From: Heracleum sosnowskyi
Lineage: Eukaryota; Streptophyta; Magnoliopsida; Apiales; Apiaceae
Assembly: GCA_030848705.1 (NCBI GenBank)
Contig: CM061245.1
Location: 44,024,711 to 44,088,710 of the forward strand
Direction: 5' to 3'
Length of the DNA: 64,000 bases
The notes beneath the pieces are model-generated. The model searched no databases and was not told where the DNA came from. It was given only the letters and a program-made list of their open reading frames with translations. The position numbers and the translations under genes were made by a program. Shown here one piece after another: positions 33,712 to 46,453 of the stretch. How positions within the stretch are numbered: position 1 is the first letter of the stretch; each line of letters starts with the position of its first letter.

Positions 33712-33766
33712 GGATACGCCGTACATTAGGTGGCCCCTATAAAATCATCTCAACCTATTTTTCAAA

Positions 33767-34150
33767 TTTTCTAGAATTTTAGAATTTTATAAATAAAAAA
33801 TATCTTTAATATATAGAAGTAGAATATGTGTTTGAATACCTAGAGGATAACAAATTCATAAAAGAGAAGTGTTCGAATTTATAAAAGAGAAGAAATAACT
33901 AATTTTCTAGAATTTTAGAATTTAAAAAATACCTTAACATAGTAAAAATAGAATATGTGTTCGAATTTATAGAGGATAAAACTTCAAATTTATAAAGAAG
34001 AAGTGTTCGAATTTATAAAGGAGAACACATAAAATAAAAAAAATTAACTTTTCTATAATTTTAAAATTTAATAAATAAAAAATCATCTTCAATATAGTAG
34101 AAATAGAATATGTGTTCCAATTTATAAATAAGAATAGCTCAGATATTCGA
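33767..34150. repeat. Three degenerate tandem copies of a ~140-bp AT-rich unit
   Basis: Units begin TTTCTAGAATTTTAGAATTT near 33767, 33902 and 34051 (the third as TTTCTATAATTTTAAAATTT) and each ends with TAGAATATGTGTT. They are about 75-85 percent alike by eye. No coding. Confidence 0.65.
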
Positions 34151-34471
34151 AGAAGAAGACATAAAATTAAAATATGTTTAACTAACACATTCGAATTACT
34201 TCTTCTACAAGAATATAAACTCTTGGTGTATATATAATAAGGGTCGCGCTCTATTGAGAACCCTCACTATTGTGTGAGATATGAGATCTAATTCTAGCCA
34301 TTCATTAATATATACTTTATATTAATCTCCCACCACTCATTAAATTTTATTAATATTTTAATATTCCACCCCCCATCCCACCACCTCCGGCCACCGGGAA
34401 CCTCCATTTCCGGCCACCACGAACTCTAGTCATCATCTCCGGCGATCAATTCTGGCCAATCCAAAAAATCA

Positions 34472-35636
34472 TGTAAAGCATAATGTAACATAAGATGTAA
34501 AAGAGATAACTACAACTCAACAAAGGACAAGACAGACAATAATATTAACAGAAGCACAGGAATCCAGAATCAAAGAAGAAAAGGTAAACTCAAAAAATCA
34601 AAATACGTTATGTATTCTTGAAGTCCGTAAACAGGTCACGGAAAGAAGTTCATGAAAATGTTCAAGCCTCAGTGACAACAAAAGAAACAAGACTTTCAAG
34701 ACGACAGAAGTATGTGAATGATTTAGGGTTCAGTACCACAGGATTCCAGTGATGAAGCAACCAGGACGACAAAGGACTTATCAGCAGCATTGAATTGCAG
34801 ACATAAAAGAAGAATTGATCAAGTGTTATTCATCTGTGAACCAGACCAGTTGCACTAGGTGACGGCACTAAAAAGATCAAGTTGTTTTATCGTCTCAGAA
34901 GAAATTGATACAGTCTAAAACTGAAACACCCTGGAGCTGAATGGATTTTCTAAAAAGTCAAGGACAAGGAAAAGAGTTCGATGGTTTTTCTTTTAAGAAA
35001 ACCATCGAAGGTGACATAAAGAAAATCAAAAGAAAACATTCGATAGTTTTCTTAATTAGAAAACCATCGAATGGAAAAGTATAAAGTAAATGAATACTTT
35101 AATAAAGTAAGTATTACATTCAATAGTTTTTATTTAAAAACTATCGAATTGAATAATTACTTTATTCATTCGATACTTTTCAAATTAGAAAGTGGGTGAA
35201 AAGTTTTCTTTGTCTGTCAGGTTGATGAGAATTGGACGGCCAAGATTGTTTTAACAATTAAGGTTCGATAGTTTTCAAAAACTAAGTCTATAATTACACA
35301 GAGAGAGGTAGTGTCTTCCTCAGTCTGGTTATTTTCATAGTAGCAATTACGGAGAGAGAGTTTTGAGCCGGAGAATATCAGAAAATTTATAGTGCTCAGA
35401 ATTCGATCAATGTATTGATTATGAATAGCCTAGAACTCATTGAAGCTAATCTACGGATTAGAAATTGTAGCACCCCTCGAGGTTTATATTTATAAAAAGA
35501 TATATTCCCCGACTTTTGGTTTGGTTTGGTGTGTTTGATTTCGTTATAGAACTGAATGAATTATCCGCGAACGAAATTGAATTATTTGTGAGTATCGTAT
35601 TCAACCCCCCCTTCTACGATACTTCGGGACCTAACA
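34472..35636 (+). repeat. 5' LTR of copia element B
   Basis: 1165 bp. Contains three inverted-repeat hairpins built on TTCGATRGTTTT (34977-35010, 35037-35072, 35108-35148) and two single copies (35168, 35265). Near its 3' end the short word ATCGTA flanks a poly-C run (GTATCGTATTC, CCCCCC, CTACGATAC), a feature shared with the LTRs of elements C, D and the fragment at 11596. Confidence 0.95.
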
Positions 35637-35637
35637 A

Positions 35638-35655
35638 TTGGTATCAGAGCTTGTT
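35638..35655 (+). other. Primer-binding site of copia element B
   Basis: TTGGTATCAGAGCTTGTT directly after the 5' LTR; TGGTATCAGAGC is complementary to the 3' end of plant initiator tRNA-Met, the usual copia primer. Confidence 0.9.
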
Positions 35656-37800
35656 AATCGACATACAGATTAGATCCGGGTATTTCAGACCAGTCAGACA
35701 AGAATTCTGAGGAGGCCAACTTCTAAATAAATTTATTTTATGAATTTATATTTTAATAAGTTTATTTTATAAATTTAAGTTAAAATGAATTTATCTTATA
35801 AATTTAATTTAAATGAGTTCATTATTTAAACTTGAATAAGTTTATTTGATTAACTTAATTTAAATAAATTTATTTTATAAATTCAAGTTACATAAATTTA
35901 TATTTTAAACTTAAGTAAATTTAATTTATGTTATGAATTTATTTTAGAGGTGCGGCACAGAGCAATTTGTAGTGTGCTAAAGAGACCCCTTAGAATTTGT
36001 GAATCGTAGTCAATTTAGGTGGCCAATTTTGAACCTGAGTAGTATGACTTCGATAGTTTTTTTTTTAAAACAATCGAAGTGGTATTTCTTTTTTTCAAAA
36101 ATGGTCAGCCAAGTTTCTTCGATAGTTTTTGTTTTAAAAACAATCGAAGTGCTTGAATTGGCCAGCTTTACAAAAACACCCCGAATTAATATATTTCTGA
36201 GTTATTTATTTATTTCGAATTTTTGTTTAAAAAATTTCTTAAATTCTAATTTTTCTTAAATATTAATTTACATGATTTAATTTTTAAGAATTCGAAATTC
36301 TTGAAAATTAAATGTTTTGTAAATATTTATTTTTGATTAATTTATTTTTAAGGAAATTTAAAAATTCTGAATATTTAAATTTTTCTTAAGTATTAAATTG
36401 AGGGTGCTCAAGGGCTTGTAGAAGAAGATTCCTCCGGGTGTTAAACTGATTTTTATCTTTCGAAGAAAAAGATGACCATGAAGCTGATTTCAGGAAGAAG
36501 TTTCTACGGATATATTTTTTTTCTAAGGAGATTTAATCAAATCAAAAGAGATTATGAAGCGAGGAATAAAGGGTGTTAGAGAATTGAACGGACAAACAAA
36601 TATCTCAGTAACGTTTATTAATGTTGGAACCTCAGAACAGAATAGAAGAATTACTAGTAACTGAATCAGAAGAAGCTCAGGTAGAAAACCTCGAGAGACT
36701 AGACTAAAGATCAGTGTTTCACTTGTCAAGGAAGTTTAGTCACATCAGATTCAGAAGGAGTACAAAAGCCACATCCATGGATCAGGCTTATTTATTACGA
36801 AGCAAAGATTCTTCAGGATTCAGTTCAAAGAGGTAGTTACAGACTGAGATGGTAACAAAAACAAGAGTGATAGTTTCAACTATGATAAGAACTATGTAAC
36901 GAGAAACTATCAGGGTGTGCTACACAATGAAGAAGCCTAACAAACAAAGAAGAATAGGGACTCAGTTAATGAGCTGAAACAGAAGTGGAATGCTTTGTTG
37001 AAGAAGCGTCAGCACAAAACTTATGTTGCTTAAGGAAAGAGTTGGGATGGATCAGATGACGAGAAGATCATGGATATCTTGCTTTCATAGCAATCTCTGA
37101 AGATGCTTCACCTCACATATCTCAGGTATCTTTTCCTTGAACCAATGCAGTATTTAATTCTCAATATTCAAAGCATGTACATAGGAGATCTTATATATGT
37201 GTGTATGAATATTTGTAGAATAAGATTTGCATGTGAGATAGAAGCTTTCTTAAGAAACAACTCTTAGTTTTAGGGGTTAAGTTTCTGGCACATAAGATCT
37301 TAGTAAAGCTAAGTTTTAGTATCCCTAGTAGAACAAGATTTGCTCATTTATTCTGAATTGTTTGTTAAGGGATAATCAGTTTGAAGGATGGAGGAATTAC
37401 CTTTAGAGTCAGTAGAATTTGTAGAACACCAAGCTGTATCTAAAACTGACTTAGGTAATAGAGAAAGTTAGATGCCATACAACAACAGAATGGATTAGAT
37501 AGAATTAGTGATTTAATTGTTAATTCTTTTACTCCATGTGTGCTTAGAAAATTATTGAATATCTGTAAATCTACTTGCTACCTGTTACACTTGTGTATAG
37601 TGGTTAAAGTAGAAAGTACTGAATTTTCTAAAATGCATAACATGCCTAATTTGCACATCTCTTATCTGCAATGTCAAAATGCTCAATGTATGCCATTTAT
37701 TCTTATTAACATGTTTGCTTATTTAAATATTATGAATGCATATCTTAGAACTTGCATTAATCATAGAAAAAGCATGTTTAAGAATCACATTTGAGCAACG
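35656..37800 (+). pseudogene. Leader and gag remnant of copia element B
   Basis: 35700-36440 is AT-rich leader with two TTCGATAGTTTT..AATCGAAG hairpins (36048-36080, 36118-36150). From about 36440 to 37130 short pieces suggest a decayed gag (a CFTCQG-like zinc-knuckle relic near 36715 and NELKQKWNALLKK near 36980), but no open frame remains. 37130-37800 has no recognised coding. Confidence 0.45.
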
Positions 37801-37859
37801 ACTGCAAGGTCAGTCAGAGATAAGAATAAGCATGTATAGGTTGAAGCTGTTGTTACCAC

Positions 37860-40540
37860 TTTTAAAAGCAAAATCTCTAATCCATCTGGACCCAAGCAAA
37901 TAAGTTGGGTACCAAGAACTGTCAATCCATTTGTGAGTGCAGGCAAATCAGGTTAATCGATTTATATGCTTTCTTGATCTTTACTACTGAAGACATATGA
38001 TCGAAGAAAGAACTTGCCATCAAATGTGATTGGGAAAGCTGTTCCGTTAATAATCTTTGGAGATGACAGCAAAGGTTTTCATCACGGGACATGGCTACGT
38101 TGGAAATGGAATGTCATCATGTTTACAATAATTGGTATCATTGATAACAACTAATAGTTGGAGTCAAGGATAACAATTAGAAGCAACTCTCTTGCTGAAG
38201 ATTCAAAGCACAAATCTTTTTATTCAATGAAGGAGCAGTGTTTTATCTCAAGCAGGAAGGTTGAGAAGCTCTCACCCTTGCATGACAATACAAGGAACTC
38301 TTTTCTAAAGATGGTATTGGTGAGAGGACTGCCTCATCTGGGATTCAAGCTAGATGAAATATATGAGGCATGTCATTAAGGGAAGTCAAAGAAACATCAC
38401 AGAAAAGCTATAATGTGATAAGCATTACTGAGCCGCTTCAGATGATACGTATGGAACTCTACGGACTAGTTAATGTCTTATCTACAACAAAGTAAAGATA
38501 TACTTCAGTGATGGTTGATGACTACTCTTAATACAAACTGGTGTTGTTTATTCAATCTGAAGGACAGGACATCACAGATGAGATTAATCACATTTCCATG
38601 ATTAGTAAGAAATACAGGAAGACCCTGTAATGGCCAATAGAAGCAAACTCTGAATTTCTTTCAGGGGTTTGGAGGAAAATGTTTTACAAGTAAGCATCTT
38701 GGCAAGATTGGCAGCTAAGGCTCTTAAGGATATTTTCCTCGGCTAATCAGTGGAATCTAAAGCCTACGAGGTAAATTTGATTAATCAACAAGAGGTGATT
38801 GAAAGTCTGAATATGATGTTCAACAACTCCAAGCTCTCAGCTGTTATGTGTGAAATTAATGGTAATGATGATTCAAATCCAAGCAGTGGTAATGGTAGTT
38901 TAACTACACAGCTCAGTACTTCAACAGAACCACTCAGCGAGGATGAGGATTCTCAGGAAATCCCAGCAACAGCTTAGGGGGAGCAAAAGAAGGATCAATT
39001 AGTCAGATCAACACCACAATGAATATATAGAGGACACTTCAAGAACGTATCTGTCAAGACAAAGGGTTTAGATTCAATATCATTCCTGATGTCTAGTTCT
39101 TAGTGATCCTAGTGGTGGAGTAAAGACTAGAGCTATAGAGTATGAATGATTATTTTCTTGGTTTTCTTTCTGAAGAAGAAACAAAGAAAGGTAAAGAAGC
39201 TCTGATGGATCCAGATTGGGTGATTGCAAAGCAAAATGAACTCAATCAATCTGAAAGGCAGAAAGTTTGGAAACTGGTACCCAGGCCTAAGGGAAAATCT
39301 GTTATTGGAACAAGATGGGTATCCAGAATACTGGATGAAGTTGGCATTGTTATGAGGGACAAGGCCAAACTGGATGCTAGGTTACTATTAGGAAGCAGTA
39401 TCTAACAAGAAGCACCAGTGACGAGACTTGAGGATATCAGGATATATCTGTATGGTGAATGTGATCAAGTGCTCTCCTGATTGGTGAGATAGTAGAAGAA
39501 GTCAATGTACAACAGATCCTGGCATTTGCTGTTGCAGATCAATTGGACGTTGTATAACTTCTCTTCACAAGATCACTACAGATTGGTATGAACCGGTATC
39601 AATACTCAAGCAATCGTCAAAGACATGGTATGACACTCTAACTGAACTTTTACAGAATATGAATTTATTAGAGTTGTCATAAGGCACAAACATAATGTCA
39701 TATATGTGCAGTGATATCATGATTATATTATATGTTGGTCTACTAACGAAAACTTGTGCAAGAAATTTTCCAAGTCATTGCAGAGAATGTACAAGATGAG
39801 TATATTGGGAAAGTTGCAATTCGTTTTGGATTTACTTTGAGCAAGCCAGAAGATTAATTCTTTTAGGAGCACAAGTAAGCCAAAAGAGTGATGGCAATAA
39901 AAGTAAGTCAAGAATCTTTTGAATGTGCACAATTGAGAAGATTCTAGACATGCCAAGACTCCCTACCAACAGCAGCCACTAAAGCTTGATCAGGACAAAT
40001 CAGGTAAAAGACAGAAATGACAAGCTAGAGAGGTATGCGTCTCATTAAGTTATTAGCTGCAAATTGACAACACATATTTTATTCTCAAGTTGCCAATGTG
40101 CAAGGTTCCAAGTGGATTTCAAAAATCTAGTCTTATAGTTATCAACATGATTTTGAGATATCTTAAGGGAATACCAAATCTCAGTATATGGTACCCTAAA
40201 GATACTTGTTAACATGTTTAGCTATTTAGATATAAAATACGCAGGTTGTAAGAAAGACAAGAGAAGCATCTCTGAATGACAGGAGGAGCATCTCTAGAGG
40301 CTGTCAACTTCGTGGAGGAAGATTGATTTCTTGTTATTATTTCAGGAAATAACTTTATCTCTAACAACTCTGTGGAACAATCCACGACAATGCACCTTGA
40401 CAACAGGTATCATTTCTTTCGAGAGCATGTCTTCAATTCATAGAGTAACTTGCAGACACACACCTTATTTGAAAATCTCATCTGCAAGAAACTCTTGAAT
40501 AAGTTCACAAGTATAAAATTGTTCATATTTTAAGGACTTG
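37860..40540 (+). pseudogene. Copia pol remnant of element B
   Basis: Pieces of an integrase-RT-RNase H polyprotein in the right order: LVRGLPHLGF (38325, before the integrase), MVDDYS (38510, integrase core), DPDWVIAKQNELNQSERQKV and KLVPRPKGKSVIGTRWV (39205-39330, start of RT), TWYDTL (39630), YLKGIPNLSIWYPKDT (40160, RNase H entry) and HFFREHV (40405). The same blocks occur in order in element C on the minus strand. Many stops and frameshifts separate them; the YVDD box is not recoverable in frame. No function is possible. Confidence 0.85.
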
Positions 40541-40911
40541 TGAATTTATTTAACATCCAGTCCTCATCTTAATAATTTAGTGCTAATATCTAACTCATAG
40601 ATATTTAGTATTAATTTATTATTATTTATTTAATGAAATTTGAATTATGGAAATTGAAGCAGTTCAATATCTTATTTGCTCCATAATTTAAAATACATAA
40701 AATAAATATGCAGCATAATTTATTGGATTTTAATTGGTTAATATCATTCAATGATATTTAGTCGATTTTATTCTGAGAAAATTGTGAATTTTCTGTTGAC
40801 AATTGATTTTGGTAAATTTGAAAAGATTTATTAGAATTAAAACTTGATAGGAAATAAAACAGTCTAAGTTTTAAAACAAGAACAGGTTTTAAAATGGAGA
40901 CAGAAGCAAAA

Positions 40912-41345
40912 AATATCGAATTTAGGAAATTCGATAGTTTTTCAAGTACATAGATAAATCTATCGAAATAAATTTTCGATAGTTTTTGAAAAGGAAAAAG
41001 AAAAACTATTGAAAACATTTCTCGATACTTTTTGAGGAAAATTTGAAAAAGCATCGAATTGAATTTCATTATTCTTTATCTAAATTCTCGATGGTTTTTG
41101 AATTAAAATGAAAATCTATCTGAGAGAGTTAATTTTTCCTTTATTTTAATTCTCGATAGTTTTTCCACAAAGGATCCCTCGATAGTTTTTCAAGCTTTAA
41201 AAGGTAACAAGTTCGATAGTTTTTCAGAAAAACTTTTTAAATTCTGATTTTCAAACTCTTCATTATTTTTCAAAATTTATCGAAGTAAAGTTGACAGTTT
41301 TACCCCCAACTGAAAACCATCGAACATACTATTAAAAAAACATCG
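40912..41345. repeat. Cluster of TTCGATAGTTTT words between pol and env-like ORF
   Basis: In about 430 bp, forward forms (TCGATAGTTTTT and variants TCGATGG, TCGATAC) occur near 40931, 40975, 41022, 41088, 41152, 41179 and 41214. Reverse forms (ATCGAA/ACTATTGAA/CCATCGAA) occur near 40916, 40970, 41002, 41052, 41318 and 41341. The same word forms the LTR hairpins of elements B and D. Confidence 0.85.
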
Positions 41346-41744
41346 AACACTGTAAAGACAATATTGCCCCTGTCAATTCAATAAGTATTTAACAACCCCT
41401 TACGTTTTTTTTCTTATTATCAGATCTAAGGGCTTTTGTTTATACTTACTAGAATACATATAACCAAGAACATCACTGCCTCAAGAACTTGTTTCTAAGA
41501 AAACTATTTTCACTATTGTTCTTTAGAAGTTAATTGTTTTCAATTGATTTCTTCAGATAATTCTGATTATTTGTGTTACCAAAAGTAGGGTTCTTGATAA
41601 TAGTGATTCGAAGTTGTGTTTTTTTTAAGAAAAAAAAGGGGTAATTTTGTTTTAAGGGTATTTTGTGTCAAGTTTGATTAATTAGTAATAATTAATTAAA
41701 TTTAATTGGTTTTAGTTTTGGTTTAAAAGTAACCAAGACTAATC

Positions 41745-44374
41745 ATGTCTCGTTTCAAAACTTGCAAGCCATTGCGAATTTACAGTTTCGTGCATGGGCA
41801 GAGTTTTTGAACACACGTTCATTAGTGGCATATGCTGTGAGTACTCCCGTAGTCCTTTGCATCGATCAATTGACTGCGTTGTACACAACCGCCACGGATA
41901 CAAGTGAGAATAACGTAAGATCCTTCAGTTTTGTTGTGCCAGGGGGCAGAACAATAAGGGTGACGGAACATGACTTTAACAGAATACTACATTTTTCTAT
42001 AGAAAACCATGTTCCGGATCCCACAACTGAGGAGATACATGCTTTCTTCACTCTCATAAGAAGTCAACAACCTAACTTCTTTGTGGGAGAGTTCCTTAAG
42101 CATTACCTGACATGGGACCACTGGATGAAAGAACATGCATAGATGATGTGCTTTGTTTCTATCCTAGGTTCCTACAACTAATTCTCAATGATATCTTAAC
42201 AGATGATGAGCGTGAGACATTCGCTGAAGAGGAGACCATGGAGTGCATGAAGATGAAGAGCAATGCAATAACCGCTCTGATAAGAAAGAATATCTTCCAG
42301 GGGTACCCACTGTTCAAACTTGAATATCTAAGAACGGTGCCCCTACCACTTCTACCCCCAGGGAACAGGTAAATGAAGGTAACATTCCTCAACCTGAACT
42401 GGCTCCTGAACCACAACAATGGATGTTGATCCAGAGCCCTCAGTGGCCATCCAGACCATGAGATTGCAACCCACAATCTCTAACCACGGTCGAAGAGCCT
42501 TTGGAAGAGCCAAATGAAACCACAAACGAACCTCCTTACCCTCCTATACCCAGTATTCAGACATCCATGAGTGTAGAGGGAGATAGTGCCAAAGCAACAC
42601 CACATAAGGAGATACGCCATTCAACAACAGCTCTGCCTTACTCTAAAAGGAGAAGAACAGAAAACGAGGCAACTGTTGAAACTTCATTTCAATCATCCAA
42701 AGCGCCCTTTATTGATTTTTCTGATGCTGATTGGGCTAAGCTAACGAAAGCAATATCTGAACCAATAGCTCAATCAAGTAAGGAAGAATTGACGGAAGCA
42801 ACTAGTGTTCCGACCATATTACGGTTAGGTTCACTGATTGAAGGTTCTTTACTGAACCAAGAGTCTTCACAGACATCGAGAGAAGGCTTTGACCTAAATG
42901 CACAATCTAAAAGGTCATTGTCTACCTCCCCAGATGGAACATATCTGGATCCTGCGGGTACAGGGTCTGACGTAGGTGCAGATCGGCAACTCGGTGACGA
43001 TGAATCAATTACTATTGACAAGTCAACTGAGGTGAAGTCTTTACAGACTCACGGGGAAGATTCGGGATCTCTGCTGTTAAAAGAGCCTGTTTCTAACCCC
43101 CTAGAGATTCAAACTCTAGATCCTACAAAGGATACATCATCCACGGATGATCAGCAACTTGGTTTAACCAAGGACGGGGACTTGCGAAGCCCCATTGCAC
43201 CACCGGTGACCTCCTTAAGGACGGCTACGGTGTTTTCTTTTGCAGGTACAACTAGCACAAAGGGATTGAGTGAAACAAAAACACTTACACCTGGCCTGAG
43301 TGGGAAAGGAAAAATGAGTGAAACACTAACAGAAACGTTGAGTGTACACCCAGAGCCAAACGTGAGGAGTGACACCCTAACCCTTTCAAATATTGAAGAT
43401 TTGCTATTACCTGGAGGTACATGTTCAATCCACCCTCAAGAAGATTATGGAATATGTTGAGGAACCAACAACCCGGACCTTCACAGCAACAACCTGATCC
43501 TTCTGCTACCTTTTACAATGAGGATAACTTCATCGAGGATTCCTCAACTAAGGGGGAGAAAGTTGGAGAAGGGGAAACAAATGAAGTGACTAATGAAGGT
43601 TGGAAAACAACTGGATGGGGAGTTTGGGAAACCAATGAAGCTATTCCAGTTAGATAGTACTGGATTGAAGACATTGTGCAAGAAGAAAAAAGTGAGGAGG
43701 AATTTGAGATCATGCAAGAGCAACCGATTCAGGAGGAGCATGAGCCATATTATCCAGAGCCAATAGAACATCCTATCTTGGATGATGATAAGGAAGAAGA
43801 AGCAAATTCTCTATCACTAAGAGAGAAAGACACATTCTCATCAAGATCCAAAGAACTACAAAGCTAAATGAACTGCTCCGTGAGCATGTTAAGGAAATCT
43901 TGATGAAGGTCAGTCCAGAGATTACTGAAAACCCTCCTATGGTTAGATTCATGACGAATGACTTGTTCAGAATCTGCTACATGACGGAGGACAAACTGAG
44001 AGATTACCCAAACGAATATCTAATATCAGTTGAGAAGTATCTTAGATCCACTGGATTCACATCAACGGAGAAGGACAAAAGCAGCCGACACTCTAAGAAA
44101 ATATCTTATGGAGAATGTTCCCTACTATAGGAAGAGAGTGGAGAAAGGATTGGAAGTGCATACCAGATTGCCAAACATGCCAAAGCTAAACAAGAAAGAT
44201 GTTAACATTGCATGGTTATGGGCTGGAGTGGGTCAAGAGGTTGGATATATTGGAAGACACATCCAAGGAGCAATCCTTAAACCTGGAGAACCACTGCACT
44301 ATCTATCCGTGATTTATTATCAAGCTGCTAACTCCGATCCAATGAGTGAAGAAGGTGAGATTGGAATGGACTGA
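41745..44374 (+). pseudogene. Env-like ORF remnant of copia element B
   Basis: Open pieces at 41762-42142, 42112-42372, 42501-43460, 43421-43657, 43676-43867, 43900-44130 and 44030-44374 together cover the third-ORF position, ending 235 bp before the 3' LTR. The probable start ATG at 41745 is separated from the main frame by a single-base shift. The first piece (GRTIRVTEHDFNRILHF) parallels the first piece of element C (QHYTLTAEVINAALGI), the globular N-terminal part of this protein type. The middle is Ser/Thr/Glu-rich and the end is helical and basic. At least five frame breaks. Confidence 0.7.
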
Positions 44375-44608
44375 AGAACTGAAGCAAAGAACAAAAGAAC
44401 TATCAGCTCAATCAAGAGGAGCAACTTCAAAGTGAAAAGTTTTATTGTTCTTTGATTTATGAAATCTGGAAATGTATATATATCTGATCCAGAATGCATT
44501 GATATTATTACGCTGTCTTACTTTAAGTAGTTTAATGTTTCCTTAGTTAGTTGAGTTATCCTCGAAGTATTTGCTTGTCGAACTCTATCCAATCAAATAG
44601 GGGGAGAT

Positions 44609-45773
44609 TGTAAAGCATAATGTAACATAAGATGTAAAAGAGATAACTACAACTCAACAAAGGACAAGACAGACAATAATATTAACAGAAGCACAGGAAT
44701 CCAGAATCAAAGAAGAAAAGGTAAACTCAAAAAATCAAAATACGTTATGTATTCTTGAAGTCCGTAAACAGGTCACGGAAAGAAGTTCATGAAAATGTTC
44801 AAGCCTCAGTGACAACAAAAGAAACAAGACTTTCAAGATGACAGAAGTATGTGAATGATTTAGGGTTCAGTACCACAGGATTCCAGTGATGAAGCAACCA
44901 GGACGACAAAGGACTTATCAGCAGCATTGAATTGCAGACATAAAAGAAGAATTGATCAAGTGTTATTCATCTGTGAACCAGACCAGTTGCACTAGGTGAC
45001 GGCACTAAAAAGATCAAGTTGTTTTATCGTCTCAGAAGAAATTGATACAGTCTAAAACTGAAACACCCTGGAGCTGAATGGATTTTCTAAAAAGTCAAGG
45101 ACAAGGAAAAGAGTTCGATGGTTTTTCTTTTAAGAAAACCATCGAAGGTGACATAAAGAAAATCAAAAGAAAACATTCGATAGTTTTCTTAATTAGAAAA
45201 CCATCGAATGGAAAAGTATAAAGTAAATGAATACTTTAATAAAGTAAGTATTACATTCGATAGTTTTTATTTAAAAACTATCGAATTGAATAATTACTTT
45301 ATTCATTCGATACTTTTCAAATTAGAAAGTGGGTGAAAAGTTTTCTTTGTCTGTCAGGTTGATGAGAATTGGACGGCCAAGATTGTTTTAACAATTAAGG
45401 TTCGATAGTTTTCAAAAACTAAGTCTATAATTACACAGAGAGTGGTAGTGTCTTCCTCAGTCTGGTTATTTTCATAGTAGCAATTACGGAGAGAGAGTTT
45501 TGAGCCGGAGAAGATCAGAAAATTTATAGTGCTCAGAATTCGATCAATGTATTGATTATGAATAGCCTAGAACTCATTGAAGCTAATCTATGGATTAGAA
45601 ATTGTAGCACCCCTCGAGGTTTATATTTATAAAAAGATATATTCCCCGACTTTTGGTTTGGTTTGGTGTGTTTGATTTCGTTATAGAACTGAATGAATTA
45701 TCCGCGAACGAAATTGAATTATTTGTGAGTATCGTATTCAACCCCCCCTTCTACGATACTTCGGGACCTAACA
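44609..45773 (+). repeat. 3' LTR of copia element B
   Basis: 1165 bp, matching 34472-35636 except at about five positions (one near 44837, others in the last 550 bp). Preceded by the polypurine tract AATAGGGGGAGAT at 44597-44608 and followed by AATCA. Confidence 0.95.
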
Positions 45774-46238
45774 AATCACCACCGGAAAACAAAAAATCAA
45801 AACACTGTCGTCACCTTCGACCACCACCAGAAAACAAAAAATCACCACCGGAAACAAAAAATCACCACCATCTCCAACGATTAGCAAAAAATCACCACCA
45901 TTAATTTACGAAAATCACCTTAACAAACCATCACAAATTACCACACCACCACTACTTCTGACCACCAAGTCTGACCATCGTCAGCTAATCACCAACAATG
46001 TGCCAAAATCACCAGAAAATCATTACAAATCAGCATAAACCACTGTACAACTATCACCACTAACATCATCCTGCCACCAACGCCATCACTACATCACCGC
46101 GTAACCCCCACCACATTATCGCCAAATTAACCCAAATTAACCGAGTTAATTCATTTTATTACCTACGAAACCAATCCTTTTGTTTGCGACATTGTACCAT
46201 CCTCTGAAACCTGACTTGTGGCGCTATTTACTACATAC

Positions 46239-46453
46239 ATGGAGAAAGACATATAAACAATTCTATGGACAGAAGAAGCCATAACTCAACGACTCATTCA
46301 ACTCGCTTCCCAAATCACTGCCGAGTTTAAACAACTCCATTTTCTCCTATTCTCCTCGGCGTCGCCACCGGCGCTTTCATCTTCCTCGCCGACCTCGTTA
46401 GAAATATCAATCTTCATGTATCTATCGATTTTATTCGAGCTAGTTTCTATGGC
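46239..46453 (+). pseudogene. Captured HGPRT (hypoxanthine-guanine phosphoribosyltransferase) fragment
   Basis: From ATGGAGAAAGAC at 46239 the sequence reads like the N-terminus of plant HGPRT. After a stop, one frame gives ILWTEEAITQRLIQLASQI and TAEF; after a one-base shift near 46340 another gives LLGVATGAFIFLADLVRNIN and VSIDFIRASFYG. HGPRT relatives have LWTEE, GVATGA, FLADLVRRI and DFIRAESYG in the same order. The similarity stops at FYG, before the PRPP-binding loop, so only the first part was captured. It lies inside the Pack-MULE and has a stop and a frameshift. Purine salvage function is impossible here. Confidence 0.85.

Larger units (their letters stand above)
34472..45773 (+). 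mobile_element. Copia LTR retrotransposon B (SIRE-like), young LTRs, dead interior
   Basis: Two 1165-bp LTRs (34472-35636 and 44609-45773) of equal length, TG..CA ended, with about five differences. The perfect target duplication AATCA flanks it at 34467-34471 and 45774-45778. A primer-binding site follows the 5' LTR and the polypurine tract ATAGGGGGAGAT precedes the 3' LTR. The order inside (gag-pol remnant, hairpin-rich spacer, env-like remnant) fits the SIRE lineage. Pol is riddled with stops, yet the LTRs are about 99.6 percent identical, so this copy must have moved recently using enzymes from elsewhere. Confidence 0.93.

Noticed and set aside
35516..35710. ORF at the 3' end of the B LTR (also at 45653-45904)
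   Set aside because: Same LTR sequence read through the poly-C run; differs only because of flanking DNA. Not a gene.
41866..42476. Minus-strand open frames in the env-like remnant of element B
   Set aside because: Shadows of the plus-strand remnant; no recognisable products.
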